The notes under the pieces: generated by a model
The model's input: the letters and a program-made list of their open reading frames with translations, nothing else
Database searches by the model: none
Told to the model about the DNA's origin: nothing
From: Pseudomonas quercus
GTDB lineage: Bacteria > Pseudomonadota > Gammaproteobacteria > Pseudomonadales > Pseudomonadaceae
NCBI RefSeq assembly: GCF_012033695.1
Contig: NZ_JAAVJI010000002.1
Coordinates: 186,001 to 250,000 of the forward strand
Direction of reading: 5' to 3'
Length of the DNA: 64,000 nt
In this document: in pieces, positions 20,037 to 27,659 of the stretch
How the letters are laid out: the number at the start of each line of letters is the position of its first letter
How positions within the stretch are numbered: the stretch's first letter is position 1
Position numbers and translations under genes: made by a program

Positions 20037-20777
20037 TCACATGTACATGCCGCCGTTGACCGGAACCGTAGCCCCGGTTACGTAAGCAGCGCCATCGGAT
20101 GCAAGGAAGCCTACAACCTTGGCGATTTCCTCCGCCTGACCCAGACGGCCCAGCGGAATCTGTGTCAACAACCCTTCACGCTGCGCTTCAGGCAACTCAC
20201 GGGTCATGTCGGTATCAATGAAGCCGGGAGTTACCGAGTTCACGGTAATGCCCCGAGAACCTACTTCGCGTGCCAATGCGCGGCTGAAGCCTTCAAGGCC
20301 TGCCTTGGCGGCTGCATAGTTTACTTGGCCAGCGTTGCCCATGGCACCCACAACCGAACCAATACTGATGATACGGCCCCAGCGAGCCTTGGTCATGCCA
20401 CGCAGCACGGCCTTGGACAGGCGGAACAGACTGTTCAGGTTGGTATCGACCACGTCGAACCATTCGTCGTCTTTCATGCGAAGCATCAGGTTGTCGCGTG
20501 TGATACCGGCATTGTTGACCAAGATGGCTGGTGCGCCGAAACGCTCCGAGATCGTTGCCAGGGCGGTTGTCACGGACGCGTCATCACACACGTTCAACTC
20601 AAGGCCAAGGCCTTCGATACCGTGTTTCTTGAGGGTAGCCGTGATGCGTTCTGCGCCTGAGGCGCTGGTGGCTGTCCCAATGACGATAGCGCCCTGGCGA
20701 CCAAGCTCCAGGGCAATTGCCTGGCCAATGCCACGACTCGCACCGGTTACCAGTGCCACTTTACCTTGCAGGCTCAT
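20037..20777 (-). CDS. fabG: 3-oxoacyl-ACP reductase
   Basis: NADPH-dependent short-chain dehydrogenase that reduces 3-ketoacyl-ACP. It starts at the ATG 20777 with AGGAGA upstream (246 residues; upstream codons lie in the fabD end region). The nucleotide motif 'TGASRGIG' is at about residues 12-19, and the catalytic triad Ser, Tyr and Lys lies in 'IGSVVGAMGNAGQVNYAAAK'. The C-terminus 'TVPVNGGMYM' is typical of FabG. It follows fabD by 16 bp. Confidence 0.97.
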   Translation of the reverse strand: MSLQGKVALVTGASRGIGQAIALELGRQGAIVIGTATSASGAERITATLKKHGIEGLGLELNVCDDASVTTALATISERFGAPAILVNNAGITRDNLMLRMKDDEWFDVVDTNLNSLFRLSKAVLRGMTKARWGRIISIGSVVGAMGNAGQVNYAAAKAGLEGFSRALAREVGSRGITVNSVTPGFIDTDMTRELPEAQREGLLTQIPLGRLGQAEEIAKVVGFLASDGAAYVTGATVPVNGGMYM

Positions 20778-20793
20778 GCCAGCATCTCCTGTT

Positions 20794-21732
20794 TCAGGCC
20801 AAGGCCGCACGCGTGGCGGCCAAGGCATCGGGGGTATCCAGATTGTAGGTTGTCAGGCCATCGGCGCAGCGCTTGTTCAGCCCCGACAGCACCTTGCCAG
20901 GGCCGCACTCCACTAGCTGAGTGGCGCCGTGTTGGGCCAGCAGCGCGACCGTTTCAACCCAGCGAACCGGCATGTACAGCTGCGCCAGCAGGTTCTGCTT
21001 AAGGTCCTCAAGGCTTGCGGGCACCGTGGCCGTTACGTTTTGAACGATCGAAATGGCTGGGGTTTTCCAGGCAATGCCTGCGATATCTTCGGCAAAACGC
21101 TCGGCAGCGGGCTTCATTAGAGCGCAGTGTGAAGGCACGCTCACGGGCAGCGGCAAGGCACGCTTGGCCCCACGCGCCTTGCAAGCATCGATGGCGCGCG
21201 CAACAGCCGCCGCACCACCGGCGATAACCACCTGGCCTGGCGAGTTGAAGTTCACAGCACTCACCACCTCACCGGCAGCAGCTTCTGCGCAGGCTGCAAT
21301 CACGTCTTCGTCTGAAAGGCCCAGTATGGCAGCCATGCCGCCCTGCCCTGCCGGCACAGCGTCTTGCATCAACTGGCCACGCCGCGCTACCAGGCGCACA
21401 GCCTCTGCCAAGCCAACACTGCCCGCCGCAACCAGCGCACTGTACTCACCCAAGCTATGCCCGGCCACGTAGGCCGGTACAGCACCGCCTTCGGCCTGCC
21501 ACACACGCCACAGGGCGATAGACGCGGTAAGAATCGCCGGCTGGGTTTTGTCGGTCTGGTTCAACTGCTCAGCCGGCCCCTGCTGGGTCAGCGCCCAGAG
21601 GTCGTAGCCCAAGGCGTCGGACGCTTCCTTGAAGGTTTCGCCTACCAACGGGTGCTGACCAGCCTGGCCGGCAAGCATACCGACGGCTTGGGAGCCTTGC
21701 CCTGGAAAGACGAATGCGAGGGATGCAGTCAT
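20794..21732 (-). CDS. fabD: Malonyl-CoA:ACP transacylase
   Basis: Transfers malonate from CoA to ACP. It starts at ATG 21732 (312 residues, the family size); an ATG six codons upstream gives a non-conserved extension. 'FVFPGQGSQAVGML' opens the protein, and the nucleophilic serine is in 'AGHSLGEYSALVAAG' (near residue 92), with the active-site His in 'PVSVPSHCALM'. It lies between plsX and fabG in the standard cluster. Confidence 0.97.
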   Translation of the reverse strand: MTASLAFVFPGQGSQAVGMLAGQAGQHPLVGETFKEASDALGYDLWALTQQGPAEQLNQTDKTQPAILTASIALWRVWQAEGGAVPAYVAGHSLGEYSALVAAGSVGLAEAVRLVARRGQLMQDAVPAGQGGMAAILGLSDEDVIAACAEAAAGEVVSAVNFNSPGQVVIAGGAAAVARAIDACKARGAKRALPLPVSVPSHCALMKPAAERFAEDIAGIAWKTPAISIVQNVTATVPASLEDLKQNLLAQLYMPVRWVETVALLAQHGATQLVECGPGKVLSGLNKRCADGLTTYNLDTPDALAATRAALA

Positions 21733-21826
21733 GGAGCGCGCCCTTATCAATGCTGTGAGTAAACGTGTTGACGGTCAGGGACCGAACACAAAAATCCAGT
21801 GTTGGATGATAACCGGAACCGGCCGG

Positions 21827-22861
21827 TCACATTCTACCGCCGTGTGACGAGCGCTGCGACAACAGGGCGGCCAAGCCTTCCCCGAGCCGACAGGGCAGAT
21901 TTTCGTCTATCTGGTCGCGTGCCCGCTCTATGGCAGCCTGCAGCCCTTGCACCCCGGCAGCACCATGGCTTTTTATCACAATGCCCTGCAGGCCAAGGAA
22001 ACTGGCGCCGTTATGGCGTGCCGGCATGAGGTCTTCGCGCAACCGCCTTAGCACCGGCAATGCAACTGCCCCTGCAATTCGCGCCATCACCCCTTTGGTG
22101 AACTGCGCTTCTATGCGCTCGCCAATCATGCTGGCGAGCCCTTCACTGGCCTTGAGCAGCACATTGCCTGCAAAACCATCGCAGACCACCACATCAGCTT
22201 CACCCCGGTAGACACCATCACCTTCCACGAACCCGACATAGTGGATACCGGCGCCTTGCAGCAACAGGGCGGCAGCCCTTACCTGCTGGTTCCCTTTGAT
22301 GTCTTCGGTGCCAACGTTGAGTAGCGCTACTCGCGGTGTTGCAATGCCCTGAACCTGGGCAGCAACAGTGCCCATGAGCGCGAACTGATACAGATGCTCG
22401 GCATCGCAATCCACGTTCGCGCCCAGGTCCAGCAATTGGCAATATCCCTTACGCGTGGGCAGGGCGGCGACCATTGCCGGGCGATCTACGCCTGGGAGGG
22501 TTTTAAGCACATGCCGGGACAGCGCCATCAGTGCGCCGGTGTTACCTGCACTGACCACAGCCTGCACCTGATTATCGCGCAGGGCCTGCAACGCCACCCG
22601 CATGGAAGCATCCGGCTTGCTACGCAGGGCATGGGATGGCTTGTCATTCATGCCAATCACTTCAGTAGCAGGCAGAATTCGCAGGCGAGATCGATCGACG
22701 CCCGGATAGGCGCGCAGAATGTCTTCAAGCAGGGCGGGTTGGCCAACAAGGGCCAGGGACAGCGAGGGGTTTGAAACGAGGCAGGCAGCACAGGCCTGGA
22801 CAATGCTGCGGGGACCGAAGTCCCCGCCCATTGCGTCGATCGCGATGGTTCGAGCGGACAA
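21827..22861 (-). CDS. plsX: Phosphate acyltransferase PlsX
   Basis: Makes acyl-phosphate from acyl-ACP, the entry to phospholipid synthesis through PlsY. It has 344 residues if started at the TTG 22861, three bases after the rpmF stop. '[15 protein letters not shown]' is the family's N-terminal signature, and '[13 protein letters not shown]' and '[17 protein letters not shown]' are further conserved blocks. The next ATG (22831) would cut into the signature, so TTG is the likely start, probably through coupling to rpmF. The last 20 or so residues are variable. Confidence 0.94.
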   Translation of the reverse strand: MSARTIAIDAMGGDFGPRSIVQACAACLVSNPSLSLALVGQPALLEDILRAYPGVDRSRLRILPATEVIGMNDKPSHALRSKPDASMRVALQALRDNQVQAVVSAGNTGALMALSRHVLKTLPGVDRPAMVAALPTRKGYCQLLDLGANVDCDAEHLYQFALMGTVAAQVQGIATPRVALLNVGTEDIKGNQQVRAAALLLQGAGIHYVGFVEGDGVYRGEADVVVCDGFAGNVLLKASEGLASMIGERIEAQFTKGVMARIAGAVALPVLRRLREDLMPARHNGASFLGLQGIVIKSHGAAGVQGLQAAIERARDQIDENLPCRLGEGLAALLSQRSSHGGRM

Positions 22862-22864
22862 GGA

Positions 22865-23047
22865 TTACTCGTCAGCGCCCTTGTCGATCACTTTACGGCC
22901 ACGGTATACGCCTTCTGGCGATACGTGGTGACGCAGGTGAACTTCACCGGTGGTTTTTTCGACGGACAGTGCGTTCGGCTCGAGCGCGTCGTGCGAACGG
23001 CGCATGTCACGGGCAGAGCGGGATTTTTTGTTCTGCTGAACAGCCAT
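22865..23047 (-). CDS. rpmF: 50S ribosomal protein L32
   Basis: 60 residues, the normal size. The N-terminus '[20 protein letters not shown]' is diagnostic of bacterial L32. The zinc-binding cysteines found in some L32 proteins are absent, as usual in pseudomonads. It sits between yceD and plsX, the arrangement conserved across gamma-proteobacteria that links ribosome and membrane-lipid synthesis. Confidence 0.98.
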   Translation of the reverse strand: MAVQQNKKSRSARDMRRSHDALEPNALSVEKTTGEVHLRHHVSPEGVYRGRKVIDKGADE

Positions 23048-23060
23048 AATTGATTAACTC

Positions 23061-23588
23061 CTAAACGTTTGGGTCACGCTTTAACTGCGCCAAAACACTG
23101 AACGGGTTGGACCGCGTTACCTCGTCCTCGGTCGGCTCGGGCTCTTCGAGACCCGCCGGCTGCTGGCATTCTTCCGGATGATGAGCAGGGATGATCGGAA
23201 GGGCGAGCAACAGCTCTTCTTCGATCACGGCCCGCAGATCCAAGGGATCTTCGCCCAGTTCCAGCACGTCATAACCTTTCGGTAACGATTGGGTATTCGC
23301 ACCCTCCCTGACCACGGCGTACGTACATTCGCTGTGAATAGGAAGGGTGACCAGCTCAAGACAGCGCTGGCAAACCATCTTGACGTCGACGCTCAGATCA
23401 CTGTGCATGAGCGCAGTGTGATCTTCGGCTCGTTCGAAGATGAGTTTAGCCTGGACCGTACCGACATTGTCGGAAAGCAGGTCGCAAAGTCTCTCCAGAT
23501 CGGCTAGAGGCAGGCTACCTTGAAGGGTAACGCCACGATCGGCCAATTTGCGCGGGTCAACGTGAGGTGGAATCGGGTCATTCAACAT
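23061..23588 (-). CDS. yceD: DUF177 protein YceD (23S rRNA accumulation protein)
   Basis: 175 residues. The conserved DUF177 pattern is visible: 'LTVLFERAEDHTALMHSDLS'-like central strand region, the cysteine motif 'CQRCLE' and 'ELGEDPLDLRAVIEEELLLA'. In E. coli YceD is needed for normal 23S rRNA accumulation. It is immediately upstream of rpmF (13 bp), as in most gamma-proteobacteria, and is the first gene of the leftward operon that continues into plsX and the fab genes. It is divergent from maf. Confidence 0.92.
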   Translation of the reverse strand: MLNDPIPPHVDPRKLADRGVTLQGSLPLADLERLCDLLSDNVGTVQAKLIFERAEDHTALMHSDLSVDVKMVCQRCLELVTLPIHSECTYAVVREGANTQSLPKGYDVLELGEDPLDLRAVIEEELLLALPIIPAHHPEECQQPAGLEEPEPTEDEVTRSNPFSVLAQLKRDPNV

Positions 23589-23698
23589 AGGCGCGACATT
23601 CTAGGGATGCCCCCTGGCTGTGTCAAAGGAAATTCGGCCATCGGCAGTGCAAGGGTACGCGCGTAGAATCACGGGCTTCAACCTTGCTGAGGCTAACC

Positions 23699-24277
23699 AT
23701 GCGGCCCTTGATTCTTGCTTCGAGCTCCACCTATCGCCAGGCGCTGCTGCGCCGCCTGAACCTGCCCTTCGAGAGCCGCTCGCCCGAGCTCGACGAAACA
23801 CACCTGCCAGGCGAAGCGGCCCTGGCACTGGTGCACCGACTGGCAGAGGGAAAGGCGCGCGCACTGGCCGGTCACTACCCTTCCCACCTGATCATTGGCT
23901 CCGATCAGGTAGCTGTATTGGGCGAGCGCATACTGGGCAAGCCGGGGGGCTTCGAGCAGGCACTGGAGCAGTTGATGGCGACCAATGGCCAGCAGGTGAC
24001 CTTTATGACAGGCCTGGCCTTGCTTGATACCCATACCGGCCTGTGCCAGGTAGACATGGTGCCTTTTTCAGTGACCATGCGTACGCTGCCTGAAAGCGCC
24101 CTCGCCCGCTACCTCCAGGCCGAACAGCCCTATGACTGCGCTGGCAGCTTCAAGGCCGAAGGGCTGGGCGTGAGCCTGTTCGAACGTACGGAAGGCCCCG
24201 ACGCCACCAGCCTGGTCGGCTTGCCACTGATTCGCCTGGTGGCGATGCTGGCACAGGCTGGGGTGGATGTTCCATAA
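23699..24277 (+). CDS. maf: Maf-family nucleotide pyrophosphatase (YceF type)
   Basis: 192 residues from the ATG at 23699 (GAGG upstream); an earlier in-frame codon is not conserved. The Maf signature 'LILASSSTYRQALLRRL' opens the protein, with 'IIGSDQVAVLGERILGKPG' and 'YDCAGSFKAEGLG' later. YceF-type enzymes hydrolyse modified nucleoside triphosphates such as m7GTP. It is divergent from yceD and convergent with sppA, the stop codons being six bases apart. Confidence 0.94.
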   Translation: MRPLILASSSTYRQALLRRLNLPFESRSPELDETHLPGEAALALVHRLAEGKARALAGHYPSHLIIGSDQVAVLGERILGKPGGFEQALEQLMATNGQQVTFMTGLALLDTHTGLCQVDMVPFSVTMRTLPESALARYLQAEQPYDCAGSFKAEGLGVSLFERTEGPDATSLVGLPLIRLVAMLAQAGVDVP

Positions 24278-24283
24278 AGCGGT

Positions 24284-25282
24284 TCAGCGCAAGGCTGGGC
24301 CATTAAACCCCATAAACATCGCCAACTCGCTGGCCACACTGGCGCCCAGCTTCTTGGAGAAACGGTCCAGCGGGGAGTCTTCTACCGTGAAGTCCACCAG
24401 GTCTTTGGCGTGAATGATGTCTCGGGCCACATGGCTGCTGCTGCCCAGGCCGTCAATCAGCCCCAGTTGAAGGGCTTGCTCACCCGACCAGATCAACCCC
24501 GAGAACAGCTCGGGATGGTCCTTGTCCTTCAGGCGATCGCCACGGCCGGCTTTCACCTGTGCAATGAACTGCTGGTGGGTGGTGTCCAGCACACCTTGCC
24601 AGAAGCGTGTTTCAGATTCCTTGGCAGGCTGGAATGGGTCAAGGAAGGCCTTGTGCTCGCCCGAACTGTAGGGGCGGCGCTCCACGCCCAGCTTTTCCAT
24701 GGCTCCCACAAAACCGTAACCGGCGGCTGTCACCCCAATGGAGCCCACGAGGCTGGCCTTGTCGGCATAAATCTCGTCTGCGGCACTGGCAATGTAATAG
24801 GCACCTGAGGCGCCCAGGTCAGCAATCACTGCATACACTTTTACATCAGGGTGCAGCCCGCGAAGGCGTTTGATTTCGTCATACACGTAGCCGCTCTGGA
24901 CAGGGCTGCCGCCGGGGCTATTGATGCGCAACACCACGCCTTTTACCTTGGCGTCATCGAAAGCGGCCCGCAGGCTAGTTACGATATTGTCGGCGCTGGC
25001 ACTTTCTTTGTCCGCGATCACGCCTTTAACGTCGATCAAGGCAGTGTAGGCACTGCCTTTGCCTGCCGCTTTTTCGAGCTTGCCGAACGGCGAGAAGAGA
25101 AACAGCATGCCCACTAGATAAAGGAAGGTGAGGCTTTTGAAAAAAATGCCCCAGCGCCGAGCGCGGCGCTGCTCCTGAACACTTGCGAGCAATGTTTTTT
25201 CCAGCAGCTTCCAGCTGCGCTCATCACCAGAGCGAGGGCCCTGCTCACCTTCGGCCGAGGGCGCTTTCCATTGATCTGACAT
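24284..25282 (-). CDS. sppA: Signal peptide peptidase SppA (S49 family)
   Basis: 332 residues, the short single-domain form. An N-terminal membrane anchor ('FLYLVGMLFLFSPFG', about residues 52-66) follows a cytoplasmic segment of about 50 residues. The catalytic domain has 'VVLRINSPGGSPVQS' and the nucleophile serine in 'DLGASGAYYIASAADEIYA', with a conserved Lys further on. It degrades cleaved signal peptides in the inner membrane. It follows the HAD phosphatase gene by three bases and is probably in the operon rluC-HAD-sppA. Confidence 0.93.
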   Translation of the reverse strand: MSDQWKAPSAEGEQGPRSGDERSWKLLEKTLLASVQEQRRARRWGIFFKSLTFLYLVGMLFLFSPFGKLEKAAGKGSAYTALIDVKGVIADKESASADNIVTSLRAAFDDAKVKGVVLRINSPGGSPVQSGYVYDEIKRLRGLHPDVKVYAVIADLGASGAYYIASAADEIYADKASLVGSIGVTAAGYGFVGAMEKLGVERRPYSSGEHKAFLDPFQPAKESETRFWQGVLDTTHQQFIAQVKAGRGDRLKDKDHPELFSGLIWSGEQALQLGLIDGLGSSSHVARDIIHAKDLVDFTVEDSPLDRFSKKLGASVASELAMFMGFNGPALR

Positions 25283-25285
25283 CCG

Positions 25286-25963
25286 CTACTCACTTCTGGC
25301 TGATAAGGGTTCACCTGGCTGCAGCCAGGCGGTCAACTGGGGAAAACGATCGATAGCCAGCACGGGTTCGTAAGCCAGCAAGGCCTTCAGCTCGATGGCG
25401 CCGTAGCCAACGGCTACACAAGGCATGCCGGCATTGCGAGCCATCTGCAGGTCAAACGCCGAGTCGCCGATCATCAAGGCTCGCTCGGGGCCTACACCAC
25501 AGTGCTGGAGGATCTCTTCCAACATCAAGGGGTGTGGCTTGCTGCGGGTTTCATCGGCGGCCCGGGTAATGTCAAAGAACGTGTCCAGGCCATGGGCCTT
25601 GAGGACGCGATCAAGGCCACGGCGGGCCTTGCCTGTGGCGACGGCCAGTTGAAAACCGTCGCGCCGGAACCGTTCGAGCCCTTCGAGCACCCCGTCGAAC
25701 AAGGGGGAAGGCGTGGCCTCCAATGCAATGTAGCGCTGGGCATACTGGTCACGGAAGGCCCCCACCGCCGCTTCATCCAGTTGCGGGTACAGTGAAAGGA
25801 TCGCTTCGGGCAGGCCTAGCCCGATAATGCCCTTGACCTGGGTAGCGTCGCGGGGGGCCAGATCACAGCTGGCCGCCGCATGCTGCATGGCATCGACGAT
25901 ACGGCCAATGGAGTCGGCCAAGGTGCCGTCCCAGTCGAACACCAGCAGGTCATAATCAGGCAT
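25286..25963 (-). CDS. HAD-superfamily phosphatase (phosphoglycolate-phosphatase-like)
   Basis: 225 residues from the ATG 25963, which overlaps the rluC stop by 8 bp. The HAD motifs are all present: motif I '[11 protein letters not shown]', motif II '[11 protein letters not shown]', motif III Lys in 'RSKPHPLML', and motif IV '[13 protein letters not shown]'. The helical cap after motif I fits the phosphoglycolate phosphatase / beta-phosphoglucomutase subgroup. The substrate is not known; it is the gene usually found between rluC and sppA in pseudomonads. Confidence 0.9.
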   Translation of the reverse strand: MPDYDLLVFDWDGTLADSIGRIVDAMQHAAASCDLAPRDATQVKGIIGLGLPEAILSLYPQLDEAAVGAFRDQYAQRYIALEATPSPLFDGVLEGLERFRRDGFQLAVATGKARRGLDRVLKAHGLDTFFDITRAADETRSKPHPLMLEEILQHCGVGPERALMIGDSAFDLQMARNAGMPCVAVGYGAIELKALLAYEPVLAIDRFPQLTAWLQPGEPLSARSE

Positions 25964-26912
25964 TGACCAGCTTCTCCACCGTAGCGGCCCACATTTCATC
26001 GACAGGGGCCTGCACGTCAAGACGGCTACCGTCCGGCAATGTCACGGACAGGGCATACGCATGGAGGAACAACCGCTTGCCGCCGAGTTCGCGCACTTCA
26101 CGGCTGAAATCTTCATCGCCGTATTTAGGGTCCCCGGCGATGCTGTGGCCGGCATGCAACGCATGCACGCGAATCTGGTGTGTACGGCCGGTGATGGGCC
26201 GCGCTTCGACCATTGTGGCGAAGTCGCCAAACCGGCGCAGTACCTTGAATACCGTCAAGGCCTCCTTGCCCTCAGGGTTTACTTCCACCATCCGCTCGCC
26301 GGAGCGCAAGTTGCTTTTGAGCAAGGGGGCGTTGACCTGCTTCTTCGCAGTGGCCCAGTGGCCTCGCACCAGTGCCATGTAGCGTTTGTCTACCCCATCA
26401 CCTCGCAAGGCCTCATGGAGGTGGCGCAACATGCTGCGCTTCTTGGCAATCATCAGCAGGCCGGAGGTGTCTCGGTCCAGGCGGTGTACCAGCTCCAGCT
26501 CCTTGGCGTCCGGACGCAACTGGCGGAAGGCTTCGATCACGCCAAAGCTCAGGCCGCTGCCGCCGTGTACGGCAATACCGGCAGGCTTGTTGAGAATGAT
26601 CAGGCCTTTGTCTTCGTGAACGATAGCGGCCTCCAGGCGCTGCAGCAGGCCTTGGGCGACTGGCACCGGCGCATCACGCTCGGGCAGGCGCAGCGGTGGC
26701 ACCCGCACAATGTCACCCGCCTGAAGCTTGTACTCGGGTTTGATACGGCCCTTGTTCACCCGCACTTCGCCCTTGCGCAAAATGCGGTACACAAGCGTGC
26801 GTGGCACACCCTTGAGTGCAGTGATAAGAAAATTGTCGATGCGCTGGCCGGCAAGTTCCGGCGCAACTTCAAGCAACTGAACGCCTGAAGTTGGAGAAGA
26901 GGTCGTGGTCAT
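25956..26912 (-). CDS. rluC: 23S rRNA pseudouridine synthase RluC
   Basis: Makes pseudouridine at positions 955, 2504 and 2580 of 23S rRNA in E. coli. It has 318 residues. An S4 RNA-binding domain comes first ('[21 protein letters not shown]'), followed by the RluA-type catalytic domain with '[17 protein letters not shown]' holding the catalytic Asp and 'GRTHQIRVH'. It is divergent from rne, an arrangement conserved with E. coli, so the two share a regulatory region of 747 bp. Confidence 0.95.
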   Translation of the reverse strand: MTTTSSPTSGVQLLEVAPELAGQRIDNFLITALKGVPRTLVYRILRKGEVRVNKGRIKPEYKLQAGDIVRVPPLRLPERDAPVPVAQGLLQRLEAAIVHEDKGLIILNKPAGIAVHGGSGLSFGVIEAFRQLRPDAKELELVHRLDRDTSGLLMIAKKRSMLRHLHEALRGDGVDKRYMALVRGHWATAKKQVNAPLLKSNLRSGERMVEVNPEGKEALTVFKVLRRFGDFATMVEARPITGRTHQIRVHALHAGHSIAGDPKYGDEDFSREVRELGGKRLFLHAYALSVTLPDGSRLDVQAPVDEMWAATVEKLVNA

Positions 26913-26941
26913 GGGCCAGATAATATCAATTTTTGAGCCAT

Positions 26942-26970
26942 TTGAAGCACTTAATGTTTGCTGCTATAGT
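26942..26970 (+). promoter_or_regulatory. Sigma-70 promoter of rne
   Basis: TTGAAG (26942-26947), a 17-bp spacer and TATAGT (26965-26970), a very good sigma-70 match. Transcription would start near 26977, about 683 nt before the rne start codon. It lies just 30 bp upstream of the divergent rluC start. Confidence 0.8.
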
Positions 26971-26976
26971 CCCGAG

Positions 26977-27659
26977 CGCCGCCATGAGCGGATGGGGAGT
27001 GACAGACGGTAAACGACCGCCGCTTACCCATTTTCAAAAGAGGACGCGAGGCCGTCCGACGGGGCTTTCACCGCGCGGCGAACCAGTGGTTCGTACAAGG
27101 CGCAGCCTGGCAGGAATGTATCGAGTTCAACAAGGCGGCCTTATCGGGCCTTGTGTAGTCGAGTATTGCGGCTTACATGAAAGCGCAGTGGTTCCATCAG
27201 GTGAAGTGATGAAGGCTTCGGAAATACAAGCCTTAGTTTTTTTAGCGTGCGGCGGCCAAAAGGCGCCGTGATAAATGCCAACCCGTTGCGGATTCAGCGC
27301 GCGGCAGCACCCGAATTATCAGGGATACGTGTAGGGTGGAGATGCACAGGTAACGTGCCGTGTGGCGCCGAGCCCCGCCAGTGGAAACCCCGGTGCGACC
27401 GTTGCCCAGGGCCAGCACGCGGCACGGCCGGCGCGCACAGACGCTTTCGAAGCGTCCACGGCTGGGTACCTGATTCCTCCTCCTGACTGAGTGCTTTTGA
27501 CACCACACAAAGGCAGGACGCGTCGCCGCGGCGCAGGCTCAACGAAGCCTCGCCGCTGGCAAGGAAGCTGTAAAAGCCTCCCTCGCACCTGAACACCGAC
27601 CGTGAGAAGTCGTGTGTGCCGAACGCCGTTTCCGGCAGCCCGGAAACCGACGGTACTAC
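26977..27659 (+). promoter_or_regulatory. Long structured 5' leader of rne
   Basis: About 683 nt of transcribed but non-coding sequence between the rne promoter and start codon. Several stems are visible, including CAAGGC/GCCTTG pairings near 27138-27161. A terminator-like hairpin with seven T sits at 27213-27244. RNase E controls its own synthesis in E. coli by cleaving a 361-nt leader; the same role is inferred here, but the leader is longer and unlike the E. coli one in sequence. I see no convincing small gene in it. The ribosome site before rne is weak. Confidence 0.65.
27213..27245 (+). terminator. Terminator-like hairpin inside the rne leader
   Basis: AAGGCTT (27213-27219) pairs perfectly with AAGCCTT (27229-27235) and is followed after two bases by seven T (27238-27244). 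This is the form of an intrinsic terminator. It lies in the rne leader about 235 nt after the predicted transcription start and 415 nt before the rne start codon, so it would act as an attenuator or as the end of a separate leader RNA. Confidence 0.6.
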
